Shown here: in pieces, positions 21,985 to 33,956 of the stretch
Layout: the number at the start of each line of letters is the position of its first letter
Numbering within the stretch: position 1 is the stretch's first letter
The notes under the pieces: model-generated
Database searches by the model: none
What the model saw: the letters and a program-made list of their open reading frames with translations, nothing else
What the model was told of the DNA's origin: nothing
Program-made: the position numbers and the translations under genes
Source of the DNA: Haemaphysalis longicornis
Taxonomy: Eukaryota; Arthropoda; Arachnida; Ixodida; Ixodidae
Assembly: GCA_013339765.2 (NCBI GenBank)
Contig: CM023457.1
Span: forward strand, 23,548,905-23,612,904
DNA: 64,000 bases
Direction of reading: 5' to 3'

Positions 21985-22383
21985 ACGAGAACGGTGAAAC
22001 CAGCCTTAAAGACGCGAACACGAAGAGAGCAGACACACACACGCTGAGGCTAGCAACAGTTTAATGAATAAATCCGAAGGAAAAGCAAGGTCAGGCATGC
22101 GCCGTAAAAACTAAAAAAAAAGCAAAAGGTCAGCTGATAACGCAGTTCAAAATCGGCTCTTCTTCAAATATTCAGATTCTTTACGTGATTACTGTTAGTG
22201 AGGGGACACTCACGCACTTATCATAACCATGCTTACGCATTTGGTAAGCTTCGAAAAGCTCCCGCTCGCACTTTGTTGCTAGTCCCAGCGTGTGTGTGTC
22301 TGCTCTCTCTCTCGTGTTCGCGTCTTAAGGCTGGTTTTCACCGTTCTCAAGTATGTACCAACAGGCCCAACACCAAACTCTTC
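21985..22383 (+). mobile_element. 5'-truncated LINE 3' end with inverted 5' part (twin-priming type)
   Basis: The insert is bounded by near-identical 12-mers: GACGGTCTGTAA at 21973-21984 and GACGATCTGTAA at 22384-22395, read as a target-site duplication. Inside, 21985-22057 is the reverse complement of about 22270-22345 (shared landmarks GAACGGTGAAA, CCAGCCTTAA, AGACGCGAACACGA, GCAGACACACACACGCTG). The 3' end reads CCAACAGGCCCAACACCAAACTCTTC, matching the end of the insert at 59086-59253. Duplicated and inverted 5' material plus a target-site duplication is what twin priming produces. Confidence 0.6.
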
Positions 22384-23722
22384 GACGATCTGTAATGAGG
22401 ATTAAGTTTTGTGGCGCAAAAGACATAGGGATACAGACTACACGATGCAAATATCTGGGTGTCTTCTTCCAAGGATCTGCTCTGTAAGTGGGTAACACTG
22501 TGCTCCTTGTCCCATAAAGCAATCACAAGCAGCCTGATGGGATAACCATGGCGGCGATTTGTTCCTTGATTACACATGCTCTCAGAATAGCACATACTGA
22601 GGTAGGGCGTGGGGGCTCTGGCACTTCCGTCTTTCAGTCCCGCTCTCTCCCCTTTTGCTCGGTGATTAAGCTAATTGCACATATTATTTCCAACGCCGCT
22701 TCTTGGCGCCATTCGGGACTAAACGATAGCGTGGGGGCATTAGGGAGAGCATACTCGTTCTAATAGTTGTAATTTCTTTCCTTAAGCGATATAAAAACGC
22801 ACATCTAACCGAACAGCAGTACCCGCACAAATGTGTCATTTGATTTTGGTGGTGCTTCTTTTATATGGCACCCGAAAACAAATACGGTAACATACAAATA
22901 TTGGTTTCATGCATGTGGAATACGATCGAGCCCTTTTGACAGGTTATTTCTGAACACTGCACAGGAAAGTGTCCAAACTTCGCTCTTGTTGCACTTGCAA
23001 GATAAACGACATGATCTCCCTTCTTTGACGTGGTATTCAGAATCGCGATACTGAAACGTAAAGTTACAAGGCCAGAAATTATTTCTGTGGAACCGCTTTT
23101 CTGGTAAGCGCCATCGTAGGTAGCAATAGACGGTTTTAACATAGCGGCGAGCGTGAGCTACAATAGCGGGCGTCATTGCACCAGGACCTGTCTCCGCATG
23201 CGCGTGGGCACGACGTGAAATACCGCCCGTCCACCGAAAGAATGCCTATAAACGCATTCGTTCCGGCACGGTGGAGCGTTTCCGGACGAATGCGAGTACC
23301 GAGTTGGTCCCGGTATGCGCCGTTGTTAGCGTAGCGTGCACTAGCGCTCTAAACTCTCTAATGACAGGACATAGCAACCATCTCAATACACTGAATTACA
23401 GTAATGGCATAAAGAGTTGGCGGTAAGTCCGCACTGCTCGGACGGGGGAAAGGAATCAGCATTGCCACTGGCACAGCATCAGAGGTGGGAGACAAGGTCA
23501 CCTTCTTGTGAAGCGTTTGGGAAATTCGTGGCGAAGAAATTAAGAGCTTGATTACTTACTGAGTGCCTTCAGGCGTGCCCGGAGGAAATAGGCTGTGGAA
23601 GAATTCAAATTGAGCTGCTTATGCTGCCAACAAGACAAACTAACCTGCTCTTTCATGAATTTTTTTCGTTTTCGTGAAGCCGTCTCGCCTATGTCTAATA
23701 GCTGTTCCGCAAAAGAATCATT

Positions 23723-23724
23723 GT

Positions 23725-23783
<59 letters not shown>

Positions 23784-23786
23784 TTA
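23723..23786 (-). repeat. (TTTA)n microsatellite, tail of LINE
   Basis: About 16 uninterrupted TTTA units. It abuts the 3' end of the minus-strand LINE relic at 23790-24480, so it reads as that element's (TAAA)n tail. Confidence 0.95.
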
Positions 23787-24480
23787 CATTCTGCTGGCCC
23801 AGTTCAGTCACAAGCAGGAGGGGAAATACAGCGCATACAACACATGCAAATAAACAGCACAAAAATATAGCCGCACATTATGGCAAACAAAATATCAAAC
23901 ATGGAAACAACAATACATAAAGAACAATTCACTACACAAATCAAGCAACCGCTGGTTAAAGAAAAGAACTGAATACGTAAAAACAGTTCACTATACAAAT
24001 CAAGCAACCGCTAGTAAAAAACAAAATTACTAAATTAGATCTACGCCATGAGTAGACTGTAGTGATGACAAAGGCAAGCTGTTCCAATCCGTTATCGCAC
24101 GGGGAAAGAAGGAGTTTTTAAAAAGTTTAGTCTCTGCCATTATAAGGTGTTAACGATTTTTAATGTCGATGTCTTGTTAGTCGTGTCACCAAAGGTTGTA
24201 GAATGGCTCAGGATCCAATGAAAGCTGCCTGTTATACAGCTTAAAAAGAAACTTAAGTCTGACAATTTTTCTCCGCTTTTCAAGGAATTGAATGCCAAGT
24301 GCCGTCATTAAATTTGTGGTCGAGTCGCTGTTACGATATTTAGAAGTGACAAAACGTATTGCTTTCCGCTGATCCTTTCCAATGCCTGAATATTTAGTTT
24401 ATTATGAGGGTCCGAAACTCTGCTGCATATTCAAGTCGGGGTCTGATGATGGAAGTATATGCTAGAAGTTTAGTATCTGA
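23787..24480 (-). pseudogene. CR1/L2-like LINE reverse transcriptase C-terminus and 3' UTR
   Basis: On the minus strand the region 24480-24029 reads, with frame changes, as the C-terminal end of a LINE RT: DPHNKLNIQALERI (near 24410-24370), LKSGEKLSDLSF (near 24290-24255) and NSFFPRAITDWNSLP (near 24125-24080), then a stop near 24030. The 3' UTR holds a direct repeat of TTCACTAYACAAATCAAGCA (23930 and 23984) and a block with ATTTCCCCTCCTG in reverse. The (TAAA)n tail follows. The element is 5' truncated; the catalytic RT motifs are not present. Confidence 0.7.
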
Positions 24481-24484
24481 CGGT

Positions 24485-26215
24485 ATCATTTAGTATCATT
24501 CTTAAAAGTCAGTTTTAATAAAGTTTTCATAGAAATGCTGCATCAAGTTCAGTGTTTCAATTCAGTACAAATCCAATTCAATTGAGACAAATCCAACTTG
24601 ATCATCCTAATATTGCTCGACTTAACCGCACAATTTTAAATTACTTCTGGCCATAAACGTTCCCTAGCTGACATGTAAAACATATCATGTAATAGCTTTG
24701 ACATCATTGCATATAGGTCAGTAACAAACACGCTTTTTTCTTAAATTCACATTTTTGTGGATTTTGCTCATTTGAAGAAAAAAATGCTCCTCCTATTAAC
24801 AGCGCCCCGACATCTTGACTGAGCGGGTAATTAGTCGCCGCGAAAGGTGTTGCAGGATGTCTGTGCACCGGGTCACAGGGAAGGCGATATTTGTATAGGT
24901 ATTCGTATCATTAAACCTTTCCGAGCTTTCCAAACATTTTTTTTGGAAATATGGTTAAAATAGAAATCTTGAGTAAGTCTACTCCCAAAATTTCACATAT
25001 TGTTCACTACCAGCTTGGTCAGCTGAATAGTAGGCACAACCGTTCCGGCAGACTCTCAGTAAAAAAGAATACGCTTTACTTTCAATCTCCTTGGATTTAC
25101 AACAGCGTGTTTTAATTTATACTTATACTATTACACACTCTTCCTTGCGTTTTTGTGGCACTGTAACATGAACTTACGGCCACTAAACGTTTCAATCTAA
25201 GCCAACAATGAAAGTAAAGCGAGTGTACGGATAAATGGCGGCCCATGGCGACACGGACGGGCTTGATGTGAGCTGCATAGACGCTAGCGCCAGATTCCTG
25301 TCTAGTGTACTCGTATATTGTAAGAAACTCTGTGCTTGCAGGTACGTCGTCTGGTGATGTGGCTAAAGTTTAAAAACACGTCAGAAGACGTCATTGTGTC
25401 GATACCTCTAATGGGATGCATCTAGCTAATCATAAGACGGGATAAGGTATTGGGCGCTAATACTCCGGCCTCCTTATCAAGGTGGCGCTTATCCGCGTAA
25501 AAGAAGACATGCCCAGGTATAAGGCGGTCAACGTGGCGAGGCAAACGTTTATGGGACATAAAACGACCGCAAATAAATAGCGGCTGGCGAAGCAACGGTT
25601 TATAGGCTGACAGCACAGAGCCATAAAACTGATGTCGCATTTAAAATCCTGGTTTTTAGGAGAACTCTCGCGTAGCACTTTACTTTATTTGTTGCCACTA
25701 TTTAGGTCACCGGGAAGCATACTGAATAGCGGAAGTCTATAGAGCTTTGGTACATGCCACGCAGTCACAAATGGGCACTGCATCTTTGGAACGGTCTGAT
25801 CATGTCTGATCATATCTAACGGTCTAATTATCCCTTCAAAAAAAACGTTGCTTTCAACAACGCTCCAGCTGAGTGTTTACGGAAGTTAATTGACCGTAAA
25901 GCGTTATTATAATCGTCGCACGATACGTGACCCACTGATGAGAATGCCCCGGCCAGTGGCGGCAAAATTTTTACCTAATAAAGCAAATCCGTTTTACGCT
26001 CATGAGAATACTGGATCTGATAGTGTTATTTGTACTAGCAAATGAACAGAAGTTTTCTTGTTCAACGGCGTATTATAGCTTTATTTTTTGCTTTAAAATT
26101 CCGAGAGGAAGAAAGTCATGAAAACATTTCAGAATAAACTTATGTTCACCAAGGCTTCTGACATAACTCCGAAAGCCGCATTTATTCGCTGTAGTGGTCG
26201 TTTTTAGTGGCCAAA
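24485..26215. other. Mostly AT-rich noncoding stretch
   Basis: A minus-strand frame at 25678-25422 has protein-like composition (CGRFMSHKRLPRHVDR and following) but no domain I recognise. Nothing else is supported. Confidence 0.35.
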
Positions 26216-26217
26216 CG

Positions 26218-26640
26218 TCAATATATCTCTAAAAATGTCGCTAAATGTCTCTGAATACTGACATGACATATCTTCCCTGAACTTAAATCAAAGGTCCGCC
26301 TCCGTAAGCACTTCCCCAAGCCAGTGAACGAAGTGAACGCGCATTTTTTCCTTAAGGATTCTATGTTGTTTCGGGTGAAGGTGGAGTCCGCCCCTGACGC
26401 GTCCCGTCTGCACATGGGGCACGTTCGGTTTCTTCTCCGCAGCAATTTTCGACACATGTGGCATAGATTCGTGGTTGCATGGCAGAACACGGATGATCTC
26501 GCTGCTCCATGTTCCAGGATGATCTCCATGTTCGACATGCAACACTCCGTAATACATAAAGTCAAGCTCAGATCTCTCCGGATTTGAAGCGGCACGTCCA
26601 GAGTTTGAAAATTTCAGCTTGAAAAAAACCGAAGGCACAT
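26218..26640 (-). pseudogene. RING-finger relic resembling the RNF38/RNF44 group
   Basis: On the minus strand VLPCNHE (26489-26469) and NRTCPMCRRDASG (about 26430-26392, with CPMC at 26421-26410) are hallmark pieces of an H2-type RING domain, which recruits E2 enzymes for ubiquitin transfer. The wording LPCNHE followed by NRTCP-CR-DAS is characteristic of the RNF38/RNF44-like E3 ligases. The two halves lie in different frames, and the middle His/Cys residues (C4-H5 region) are scrambled, so it is a broken copy. No intron or other parts of the gene are seen; a processed pseudogene or a transposon-captured exon is possible. No poly-A tail is visible. Confidence 0.5.
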
Positions 26641-26779
26641 GACTCTTGGAAGCAAGTCGTGGAAGCTACTAGACTCGTGGCGCTCCTCGGCTTCTGGTGG
26701 CTCATCTAGCCATTTCGGGTGGATATGGCGGGTAACAAGCGCCCAGCCCATGGTTGTAGGGGAGCAACTTTAGTGGGTG

Positions 26780-28260
26780 GGGGATGACGACACGATGGCC
26801 ATCGAGAACGGCGTCGGCCTGGAGGCAGGATTAAGCTCGGTGTAGTTAGCAGGAGCGATGGCGAGGGTAGCCTGAGGCCTGGTTGGGGCGCAGAAAAACT
26901 ACGCCATTCACGTACGTCGAGTCTGGTATGCCCTAAAGGGCGTCAACTCGCAGTTAGATGATGTCGAAGGCAAGTTAAAAGCCCAGTTCGCTAGTTTGGC
27001 TGGGAAGGCGAGGCAAGCCGTCAGAGAAGCCTTCATCTGGACGCAGATCTTGAAGCAGTTCTGTTTCGTACGAAACGTGTGAGTCTGACCAAAGCACGCC
27101 TTCCTGAGTTGCGGCCGGACAGGCTAATGGTGATATTGCGGTGTCGGTCAGCGTGCGCTGGTCCGGCGTGTAAGGAACGACCGTTGAACTGGTCATTGCG
27201 GAAGTAGCCGCCAGAGGGCGCCTTCGGGGGCCCCGCCGCGTGCAATGCAAAAGGGGGAGCTGGTCGCGGCAATCTCCTGTACATCGGTTCTCTACGTGTG
27301 GAGGGTGGTCCTCAGGGCTGCTACGGAGGAACGATCCTGGAAGGAGCGAGTTGCAGCCAAACAGGCTGCCTCCATGGGATTTAAGCCCTCACAATCACGG
27401 CTGACGAACTCAGCCCTTATGGACACGTCAGGTCCGTCAACGCAAGTTGTCATGTGGAGACTTGTAAGCTGATGGGAGCTCTTGCCCGCGGAACTTACGT
27501 ACCACGCCCCCTGAGTGCAGCTACGTAAATCCTGGGACACTGTGTTTTGTGTTGGGCATATTCCATCGAACTTGTTCGAGGTACCGTACAGAGTCGAAGG
27601 TATGGGTTGCCCGGTCTGGGGAGTGTCGGTCCGCGGCTGGTGGGCGGCTGCGGGTTTCCGATGAGCACCGTCAACCCGATGCGAGAGCCTCGATCCCTCA
27701 AAAGCTCGATGAAGACCCGGCATAGTATGCGGAAGCATTCATCTTCGAGGCTCGTCGCTGAGAGCTGTTTCTTTGGAAAGGGGACTCGGGACTGGGTGCA
27801 CATCACAAGCGGTATAGGCGCAGGGTGTGTTACCGGGCGACAAGGAGGGGCAACTCTCTTGCCGCATTCAGGCTACCGCGCTGTTTCCCATAGATGGTGA
27901 CCTGAAGTGCTGGAGGGTGGAGCGTCTGGAGTCGGGCTGGGGTGGCCAAGCATAGACGCATCGCCCGCCGCTGCTGATGGCGGAGATGCAGGCGTCCATA
28001 GTGTGCCGCACTTGCTATACAGTTGGCGAATTCCCGATGCTTTGGCGGGCACTCCACTTACGTGCCACCAGTTGTATTGCGTTGACGGTCCTGCTCGGAG
28101 CAGTTCGCTCGAAATCGCTGAGAGTCAGACACCACCGCTAATTTGGCGGCCGTGAAAACACATGAGTCACCCGTCGCCACTCGGGCAGAGCGAGCGTCTC
28201 GCGCACTTCTTTTTTTCACGTGTCTGCTTGTCACGAGCTGATGATTAATATCATTATGAG
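26780..28260. repeat. Diverged tandem duplication, unit A
   Basis: Landmarks recur in unit B in the same order: GATGGCCATCG with GGAGGCAGGATTAAG (26797), GCAGCCAAACAGGCTGCC (27353), GTCCGTCAACG (27431), GGTGACCTGAAGT (27898), GATGGCGGAGATGCAGGCGTC (27976) and GAGCTGATGATTAAT (28227). Minus-strand frames are fairly open (27738-27292 and 27806-27495) but contain no domain I recognise. The unit may derive from a coding sequence on the minus strand. Confidence 0.6.
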
Positions 28261-28509
28261 GTTTTTTCTTTTCTCGCAGGTTTTTCTTGCGTAACAGAAT
28301 AATAAATATCGCACAACATAAAATAACATTACCCTGAAATCACTCCGCTTTAAGTTGGTAATTCGATCTGTCGAAACACGTCGTGCAAACTACCGGGCGT
28401 ATAGACACCTTGTTTCTGATGGCTGAAAATATGCCGATTTGGTCGGATATGGCAAGCAAACCTCCCAGCCGAGGATATAGGAACCTGCTCTTGCATTGAG
28501 GTGGTCGGT
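28261..28509. other. Spacer between duplicated units
   Basis: AT-rich at first, with no feature seen. Confidence 0.4.
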
Positions 28510-29790
28510 GTAGGACGAGGCGATGACCATGCGGTGGCGAGACCAAGAGGCAGGCTTAAGCGCGATCGGCGCAATACTGAGGGTGGTGGTGGTATCGTGG
28601 TGTCAGGTTGTGGCGCACCAAAATGACACTGTCCGTGCATTTTAAGTCTGGGATACGCCAGCGTCGTCAAGAGGGGGTGAGATCATGTGGACTGCAAGCA
28701 GTTTTCCAGGCTACTTGCTTGAGGCAATCCTTCTAATGCGCCTCCATTTGGACGCGGCTGAGAAAGCAGTGCTCTTTCCGACGAAACTTTACTGTGTGGC
28801 CATAGCGTGGCATGTTGAGTTGTGGCCTGATGGACAAATGGTAATACTGCATCGTTAATTGGTGACGCCAGCTGCCTTTAAGGTTCGTCCCCGTAAACCA
28901 GGCGATAGAGGAAGTAGCCGCTGAAGGCTGACATTTGGGGGCCGCCACGCACATTGCGGATGTTGGAGCTGATCGCGAGAATTTGCTCGGCGCCTTGGTT
29001 GGCATTGGTTCTCATGTGCCCGGGGTGGCGTTCAGAGCTGCGACTGAGTAACTAATTCTAAATGAGCGATTTGCAGCGGAACAGGCTGCCTTCAGTGGGG
29101 CCCAAGCACACGCCATCGAGTTCACGCCGCCAGCCAGTGCTCGTGGACACGCAGAGTCCGTCAACCGAAATTGTAGGTTTGACGATACGATACACTGCCG
29201 GCTGGTGATATTCATGGCCGCCCTGTTGTGAGAGCCTTGATCCAAAGAGAAAGGTGATGCAGCAGGCATGACCGGCGGGTTTTTACCTGGAGGCCCTGGA
29301 TGGGAGCGGTTGTTTTTAAGGGAGGGCGCTCGCACGCACAACAATTCTCACCAGCCTCTTGAATAAAGGCACGCTGCAGTGAACGGGGGCACTATTCGCC
29401 TGCAGGCTGCTTGGCGCATCTGCCACAGAAGGTGACCTGAAGTTCTCGAGCACACATGCGTCACATGTTTGACTAGGGTGGCCAATTATCGACACGTCGC
29501 CCCCTTCCACTGCGGATGGCGCAGAGCTAGGCGTCTCAAGTGTGCAGCCTCGGGAAATCGGTTGGCGAGTCTCAGAAGCTCTTGAAGGGTAGGTAATTCA
29601 TTTACGTCGAGTATTTCGTTGAGGGCCCTACACGGAACAGTCGGCTGAAAATGCCGAGAGGAATGACACAGTGGCTAATGCCACCACGGGACAGTGGAGC
29701 CAGCTGTCGTCATTTTTACTGAACGAGCGCCACGCTCTCGTCTTTTTGAAGGTTCTTTCTGCGTCATGAGCTAATGATTAACGTAAATGT
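28510..29790. repeat. Diverged tandem duplication, unit B
   Basis: Matches unit A at the landmarks GATGACCATGCG with GAGGCAGGCTTAAG (28522), GCAGCGGAACAGGCTGCC (29073), GTCCGTCAACC (29157), GGTGACCTGAAGT (29431), GGATGGCGCAGAGCTAGGCGTC (29513) and GAGCTAATGATTAAC (29768). The offset to A is about 1720 bp in the first half and 1540 bp in the second, so one unit has lost or gained about 180 bp between 27480 and 27860 or its counterpart. Confidence 0.6.
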
Positions 29791-29799
29791 CAAAGACAA

Positions 29800-30275
29800 A
29801 ATTTATTTTATTCAAAGTTGCATCGAAGGGAAAAAATACATCAAAGGGACAAGGGAAAAAATCCCGGGCCACATCTCCTAACATAAAGCTTGGGAAAGGA
29901 CGAATCATGCAGTGTATAAGTGTATTCTTGGCACCTTGGGGGTTTTGCCCACGTACATTAAACCTTTGTTGGGTAGAGGTATACAGCTTTGATGTAAGTC
30001 TCGTGTCTTTGAAGCACGAAGCGTTCTAGCACGAGGCGTTGGAGAACGAGTGTCTCAGTGTGTTTCTTTTATACGCGTTTTTCCCATGGAGATGAAACGT
30101 TCCAGCGCGAGGTGCTGGAAAACGAGAGTTCCAGTGTGTTCTTTCAGTCGCCTTCCGTTATAGCGGGAGGCATTGGAAAACAGGTGTTGCGGTGTTTGAG
30201 TACCATGGCTCCATGATACTACGACGACATGAGATGCCGGCAGCCCGGGGCTTCGCCCCTAAAAGCTGCAAGAAG
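29800..30275 (-). repeat. Dispersed repeat X, copy C (partial)
   Basis: Shares with the copies at 48340-48925 and 61797-62750 the end block GGGGCTTCGCCCCTAAAAG with the adjacent GACGACATGAGATGCCGGC (30220-30265), and the other end with ATCCCGGGCCACATCTCC and GAATCATGCAGTGTATAAG (29860-29920). The middle is replaced by a local tandem repeat. No coding capacity is assigned. Confidence 0.6.
30008..30180. repeat. Two to three imperfect tandem units of about 75 bp
   Basis: CGTTCTAGCACGAGGCGTTGGAGAACGAG is repeated in altered form at about 30098 and again weakly near 30160 (each ending in CAGTGTGTTTCTT- or GGTGTTTG-like sequence). It lies inside repeat X copy C. Confidence 0.65.
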
Positions 30276-30279
30276 CGTT

Positions 30280-32165
30280 TGCGCTGAGAGATTATATGTA
30301 TAAAACACACTGAGAATAGATTTTTTTCATATATCAGAGCAATATCGAATAATAAAATGCAAATACGATAAAATAAGGTTGGCGGCACGCCAGGAGTACA
30401 TAACAGTGCGCCTTACTAACATATACGTATACATGAATTGCGACAGTCAAAGCGAGTATAAGAATACTGTGTCGTTCACGTACTTTTACCATACGAGTGT
30501 TGCGAGCTTTATCGCTTTAACAAAAGAAAACACATCGTGTTAATAGCACTAAAATCACATTTCATCATGTAAAAAACATTTAAAATGCCTTCATTGTTTA
30601 ACAATAAAATTTCGACTTGTTTTCGGCCAAACTTGTCAAGTACAATGAGCACGGTGCTCTTAATTCGTTGGCATCCGTAACCACCCGTAGCTGATGATTA
30701 ACAAAATAGTGAGGTTCATAAAACCGAATGGCGGTGGCATATCCACAGTTTGTTAAGTGCACCGAGCAGTGACAACTTGCATTTTTTAGTACGATACTTT
30801 AAAACATATTGTCCTTGGCACACATACGTACAAGACCTAGCCACTTTACTTCGCGTGAGTACGGGCTACGTATTTGGAGAACGCTGCTGAAATAGACCAC
30901 AGACGGAGGCGAGAAATATAGCGACCGAAGAAAAAGCACGCCATCCGCTGGCCAACCGTCTTTTTCGCCGTCGTCTGGACTGGTCTGTTTCAGCAGCGTG
31001 CCGCTCAGCATGGCACGTACCCCCATGGGAGATAGTGGCGCCCAACATGTTCTGTTTTCGCCCGACCCCGCCTAATAGGCTCATCGCCTAATTAGTAGTT
31101 CTCCTCCTTGTGTGAATCCCCCTCAGTATTGCAATTGGTAGGACGCTACGCTGTGTTACGGGGTGAAAGAACGAAAGAAACCATAGTCAAATGTCTCACA
31201 ATATATTTGAAGATGTCAGAAATGAGTAACATTATTAGTGGCGGTTATAGGGTAAGAAAAGGTTCAGTGAACATGTTCTTGAGCTTGGAACGGACCTCAC
31301 TTCCATTAGGCCAGGTGCAAGTGAGGGGCTGTAGATGGAGAGCGAAAGGCCTAATCTGCGCCGGCATGGAGGACTTTCTGTTCCCGAAGGGGCCTGCCGC
31401 CACTTAAGGGGAGGAAGTCTACGGCCAGTTGCTCCACTACCTGGAGCCGACCAGCCTCACGCAGCGGCTGTAGCTTGGACTGACGGCTACTGAATGATGT
31501 TCCCGGACTCAGTGATGTGCTAGCCTGACTTAGCCCATTTTTTCTTTACTCCTTCTTCTCTCTTTCTCGATTATTTTATGTCGGCCGTGAGACAGCCCGC
31601 GGAGGCTGCAGTTTCGTCTTAGTCGAAGGTTGGTGCCACGTCCCTGCGCTGCACTGCTCTCTTCGTAGTCTTCTACGTGACAGTATTCCCATATTCTTTA
31701 GTACTGCTAAGAAAACTGAACCTATCGGACGGGAGGTGTGGAGGCACCGTGCCTAGTTTAGTCGCCAGCGACCCGGGTTAGATTTTTGGCAATACTAGTT
31801 TGACGTTTTCATGGGTGAGCATGACTCAAACGTTGATCGGATCAGTTGGCGATAAAAGCGCGGTTCGTGAATTTGTACGGCCACAAAGTTACAATTGAAG
31901 CATTTATTTCCTTATTGGATTTTAAGTAAAAGGTGGCCGATGGAAAAACAGTTCGGCAACGGCTTGGAGATTGAGTTTAATACGGCTTGGAGATTGAGAT
32001 TAATATTTTTCAAATAAAGTGTTCGCCTTTTTTAAACGTACTCCTGAGTTCCTATGTAATGTCGAAGCAGGCCTTGAGAGCTTCTTACTGCCAGAAAAAC
32101 AAGCTTCGGCCGGGAAGATTGCACGAATTTCATAAGTGTATTTCTGTCAAGCTTGTGCGCTGAAG
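30280..32165. other. Noncoding stretch, no gene seen
   Basis: The phrase AGCTGATGATTAAC at 30690 is a third occurrence of the sequence that ends both tandem units A and B, so a fragment of that unit may be present. Nothing else is supported. Confidence 0.4.
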
Positions 32166-32169
32166 CCAG

Positions 32170-32355
32170 ATTGATTTGACTGATTGATTGTATTGTTTAA
32201 CGCACCGATGCTACACAGGCGATGAGGCGTGTCGCAGTGGAGGACTCCGGATTAATTTTTACCACCTGTGAATCTTTAACGTTCGCCGAAATCTCGCACA
32301 CAATGGAGTTATTGCTTTTCGCCTCCATCAGAAAAGCAGCCGCCGCATCAGGGAA
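32170..32355 (-). mobile_element. tRNA-derived SINE, degenerate
   Basis: TGATTTGACTGATTGATTG opens the plus-strand view (the element's tail), followed by TTTAACGCACC, GTCGCAGTGGAGGACTCCGG, ACCACCTGTGAATCTTTAAC, and CGCCTCCATCAGAAAAGCAGCCG. These blocks in this order correspond to a very common tick SINE as I remember it. The tRNA-like head should lie at the right end, where only a degraded B box remains near 32350. Confidence 0.6.
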
Positions 32356-33096
32356 TGCCCTACATCAGGGTTGGAACGAAAGCGACGAAAGGAGCTGTAT
32401 GAATGTTTTAAATAATTTTGGTTTGTGTTGAATGCAGCGCCTTTATGCATAAATCTACTTACGTTGTCTGTCGTCCGTCCAGTGGTTAGGTCTGTCGTCT
32501 GGAACTGCCTGTTCCGGGCGAGCTAAGTACGAACGTATAAATGGGTGAATAGACGCAAATGTATCTTAAAGATACTGGCGGCGAGAGTTCAAACTTGCTC
32601 AGGATGATATTGGCAACCGCCATAGCCGTAGCGGCTAAACGCAGGACTACATAAAGCCCTACTTCAATGAACGGACCAGTCGATATCCACTATGGCGACT
32701 GTGCCCGAAATACAAAAGCTGTGGTTGATTCCTCTTTCATAGCAATAGGTAAAATACGTAAGTGAAATGTGCAGCGAAATCTGCAGCTGGCATGATTTGC
32801 GGTTCGGCGTCTGTCTTGTGGGTTCTGGCCAGAAAGAGAGAGAGAGATCAAACTTTTTTTAAAGCGGCGCACGTCCGGGCTGCCGAAAATGGGGTTCTGG
32901 AGGGCTTGGAATGCGTTCAGGCGGGTATTCCGCAGGTGTCAGGGCCCCGCACGTGGGCAATGTGCCGGGCGAGGCGAGGCCAAAGGATGTCCAAAGATCT
33001 GGCGGGGGAGCGGCCCAGCTTTCCCAAGAGTATGGAATGTGGGGTGGTAAAAGGTGTGCATGAACAAAGTGAGGTGATCGCCTGGAGCAAGGAAAA

Positions 33097-33200
33097 GTCC
33101 AGAAATTGTGTGTAACGTCGGGATAGGCTTCTTGGTGAGCGACGCCCTGTTGGCGGGTCGCTTCGGCAAAGGTGTACTGGCGTCATTTCTGTGACGGATA
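33097..33200. repeat. Dispersed repeat R, copy 1
   Basis: Matches 34567-34670 nearly throughout: AGTCCAG, TAACGTC, GGATAGGCTT, TTGGYGAGCGACG, GGCGGGTCGCTTCGGCAAA and GCGTCATTTCTGTGACGG. Confidence 0.75.
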
Positions 33201-33440
33201 TGACGTCAGTGAAACTTGGTGTATTCCGGCATAAAACACTCTCGTGTTAAAATATATAAGCTGAAAATGAACAACCCGAACTATAACGTACTTTTTAGTA
33301 CTAAATGTTGCTTCCCCGCAAGAAGACCCTGCGTGCAGGCGTGCACGCTTTACAGGCCGCTTGCTTCGTTGTACTGGCGTCACTTACGTGGATATGACGT
33401 AAGTGAAATCTTCGTGAATCCCGGAATAAAACACTTTCGT
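33176..33440. repeat. Two tandem units of about 195 bp
   Basis: GTACTGGCGTCATTTCTGTGACGG with GATATGACGTCAGTGAAA, ATTCCGGCATAAAACACT (33176-33245) recurs at 33371-33436 as GTACTGGCGTCACTTACGTG, GATATGACGTAAGTGAAA and TCCCGGAATAAAACACTTTCG. TGACGTCA/TGACGTAA are CRE-like palindromes. Confidence 0.7.
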
Positions 33441-33729
33441 TTTTAAAAAAAGTTTCCGCGGTAACCTAAGTCTGATTACATGCCTTGAAGGCGAAAGCCT
33501 GGCGATGATAACGACTTCCTCAATGCTACATTATGTATACGTATTTTTGTTTACCTTAGTTTCTTCGTGTTATGACTGAAGTTACTTCGGCAGGCCCACT
33601 ATCCAGCCCCCGCACAGTGCGTACCGCTGTCCCTCTGGTCCCTTTCGATCACCTTATTTCCATCCCTATGTGTAGGATAGCCAACCGGACCATTCCGTGG
33701 TTACCCTCCCGGCCTTTCCTGTACTGTTC

Positions 33730-33873
33730 CTTGTATCCTTCATTCTTTCCTTCCTTCGTTCCTTCCTTTCTTTCTTTCTTTCTGTTCGTTTTTTCTTTCG
33801 TCTTTTCTCTCTCTCTTTCTTTCTTCCTACTTCCTTCCTTCCTTCCTTCCTTCCTTCCTTCCTTCCTTCCTTC
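33730..33873. repeat. (CTTT)n/(CTTC)n microsatellite
   Basis: Imperfect CTTT then nearly perfect CTTC units. The long peptides it encodes are artefacts. Confidence 0.95.
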
Positions 33874-33956
33874 TTCATTTATTCCCGACAGACACAGCTC
33901 TCCTTGACGTGCTCCTTGTTCTGCTCACAAGCCGTCACGTTCACTTGTCCCGCGGA

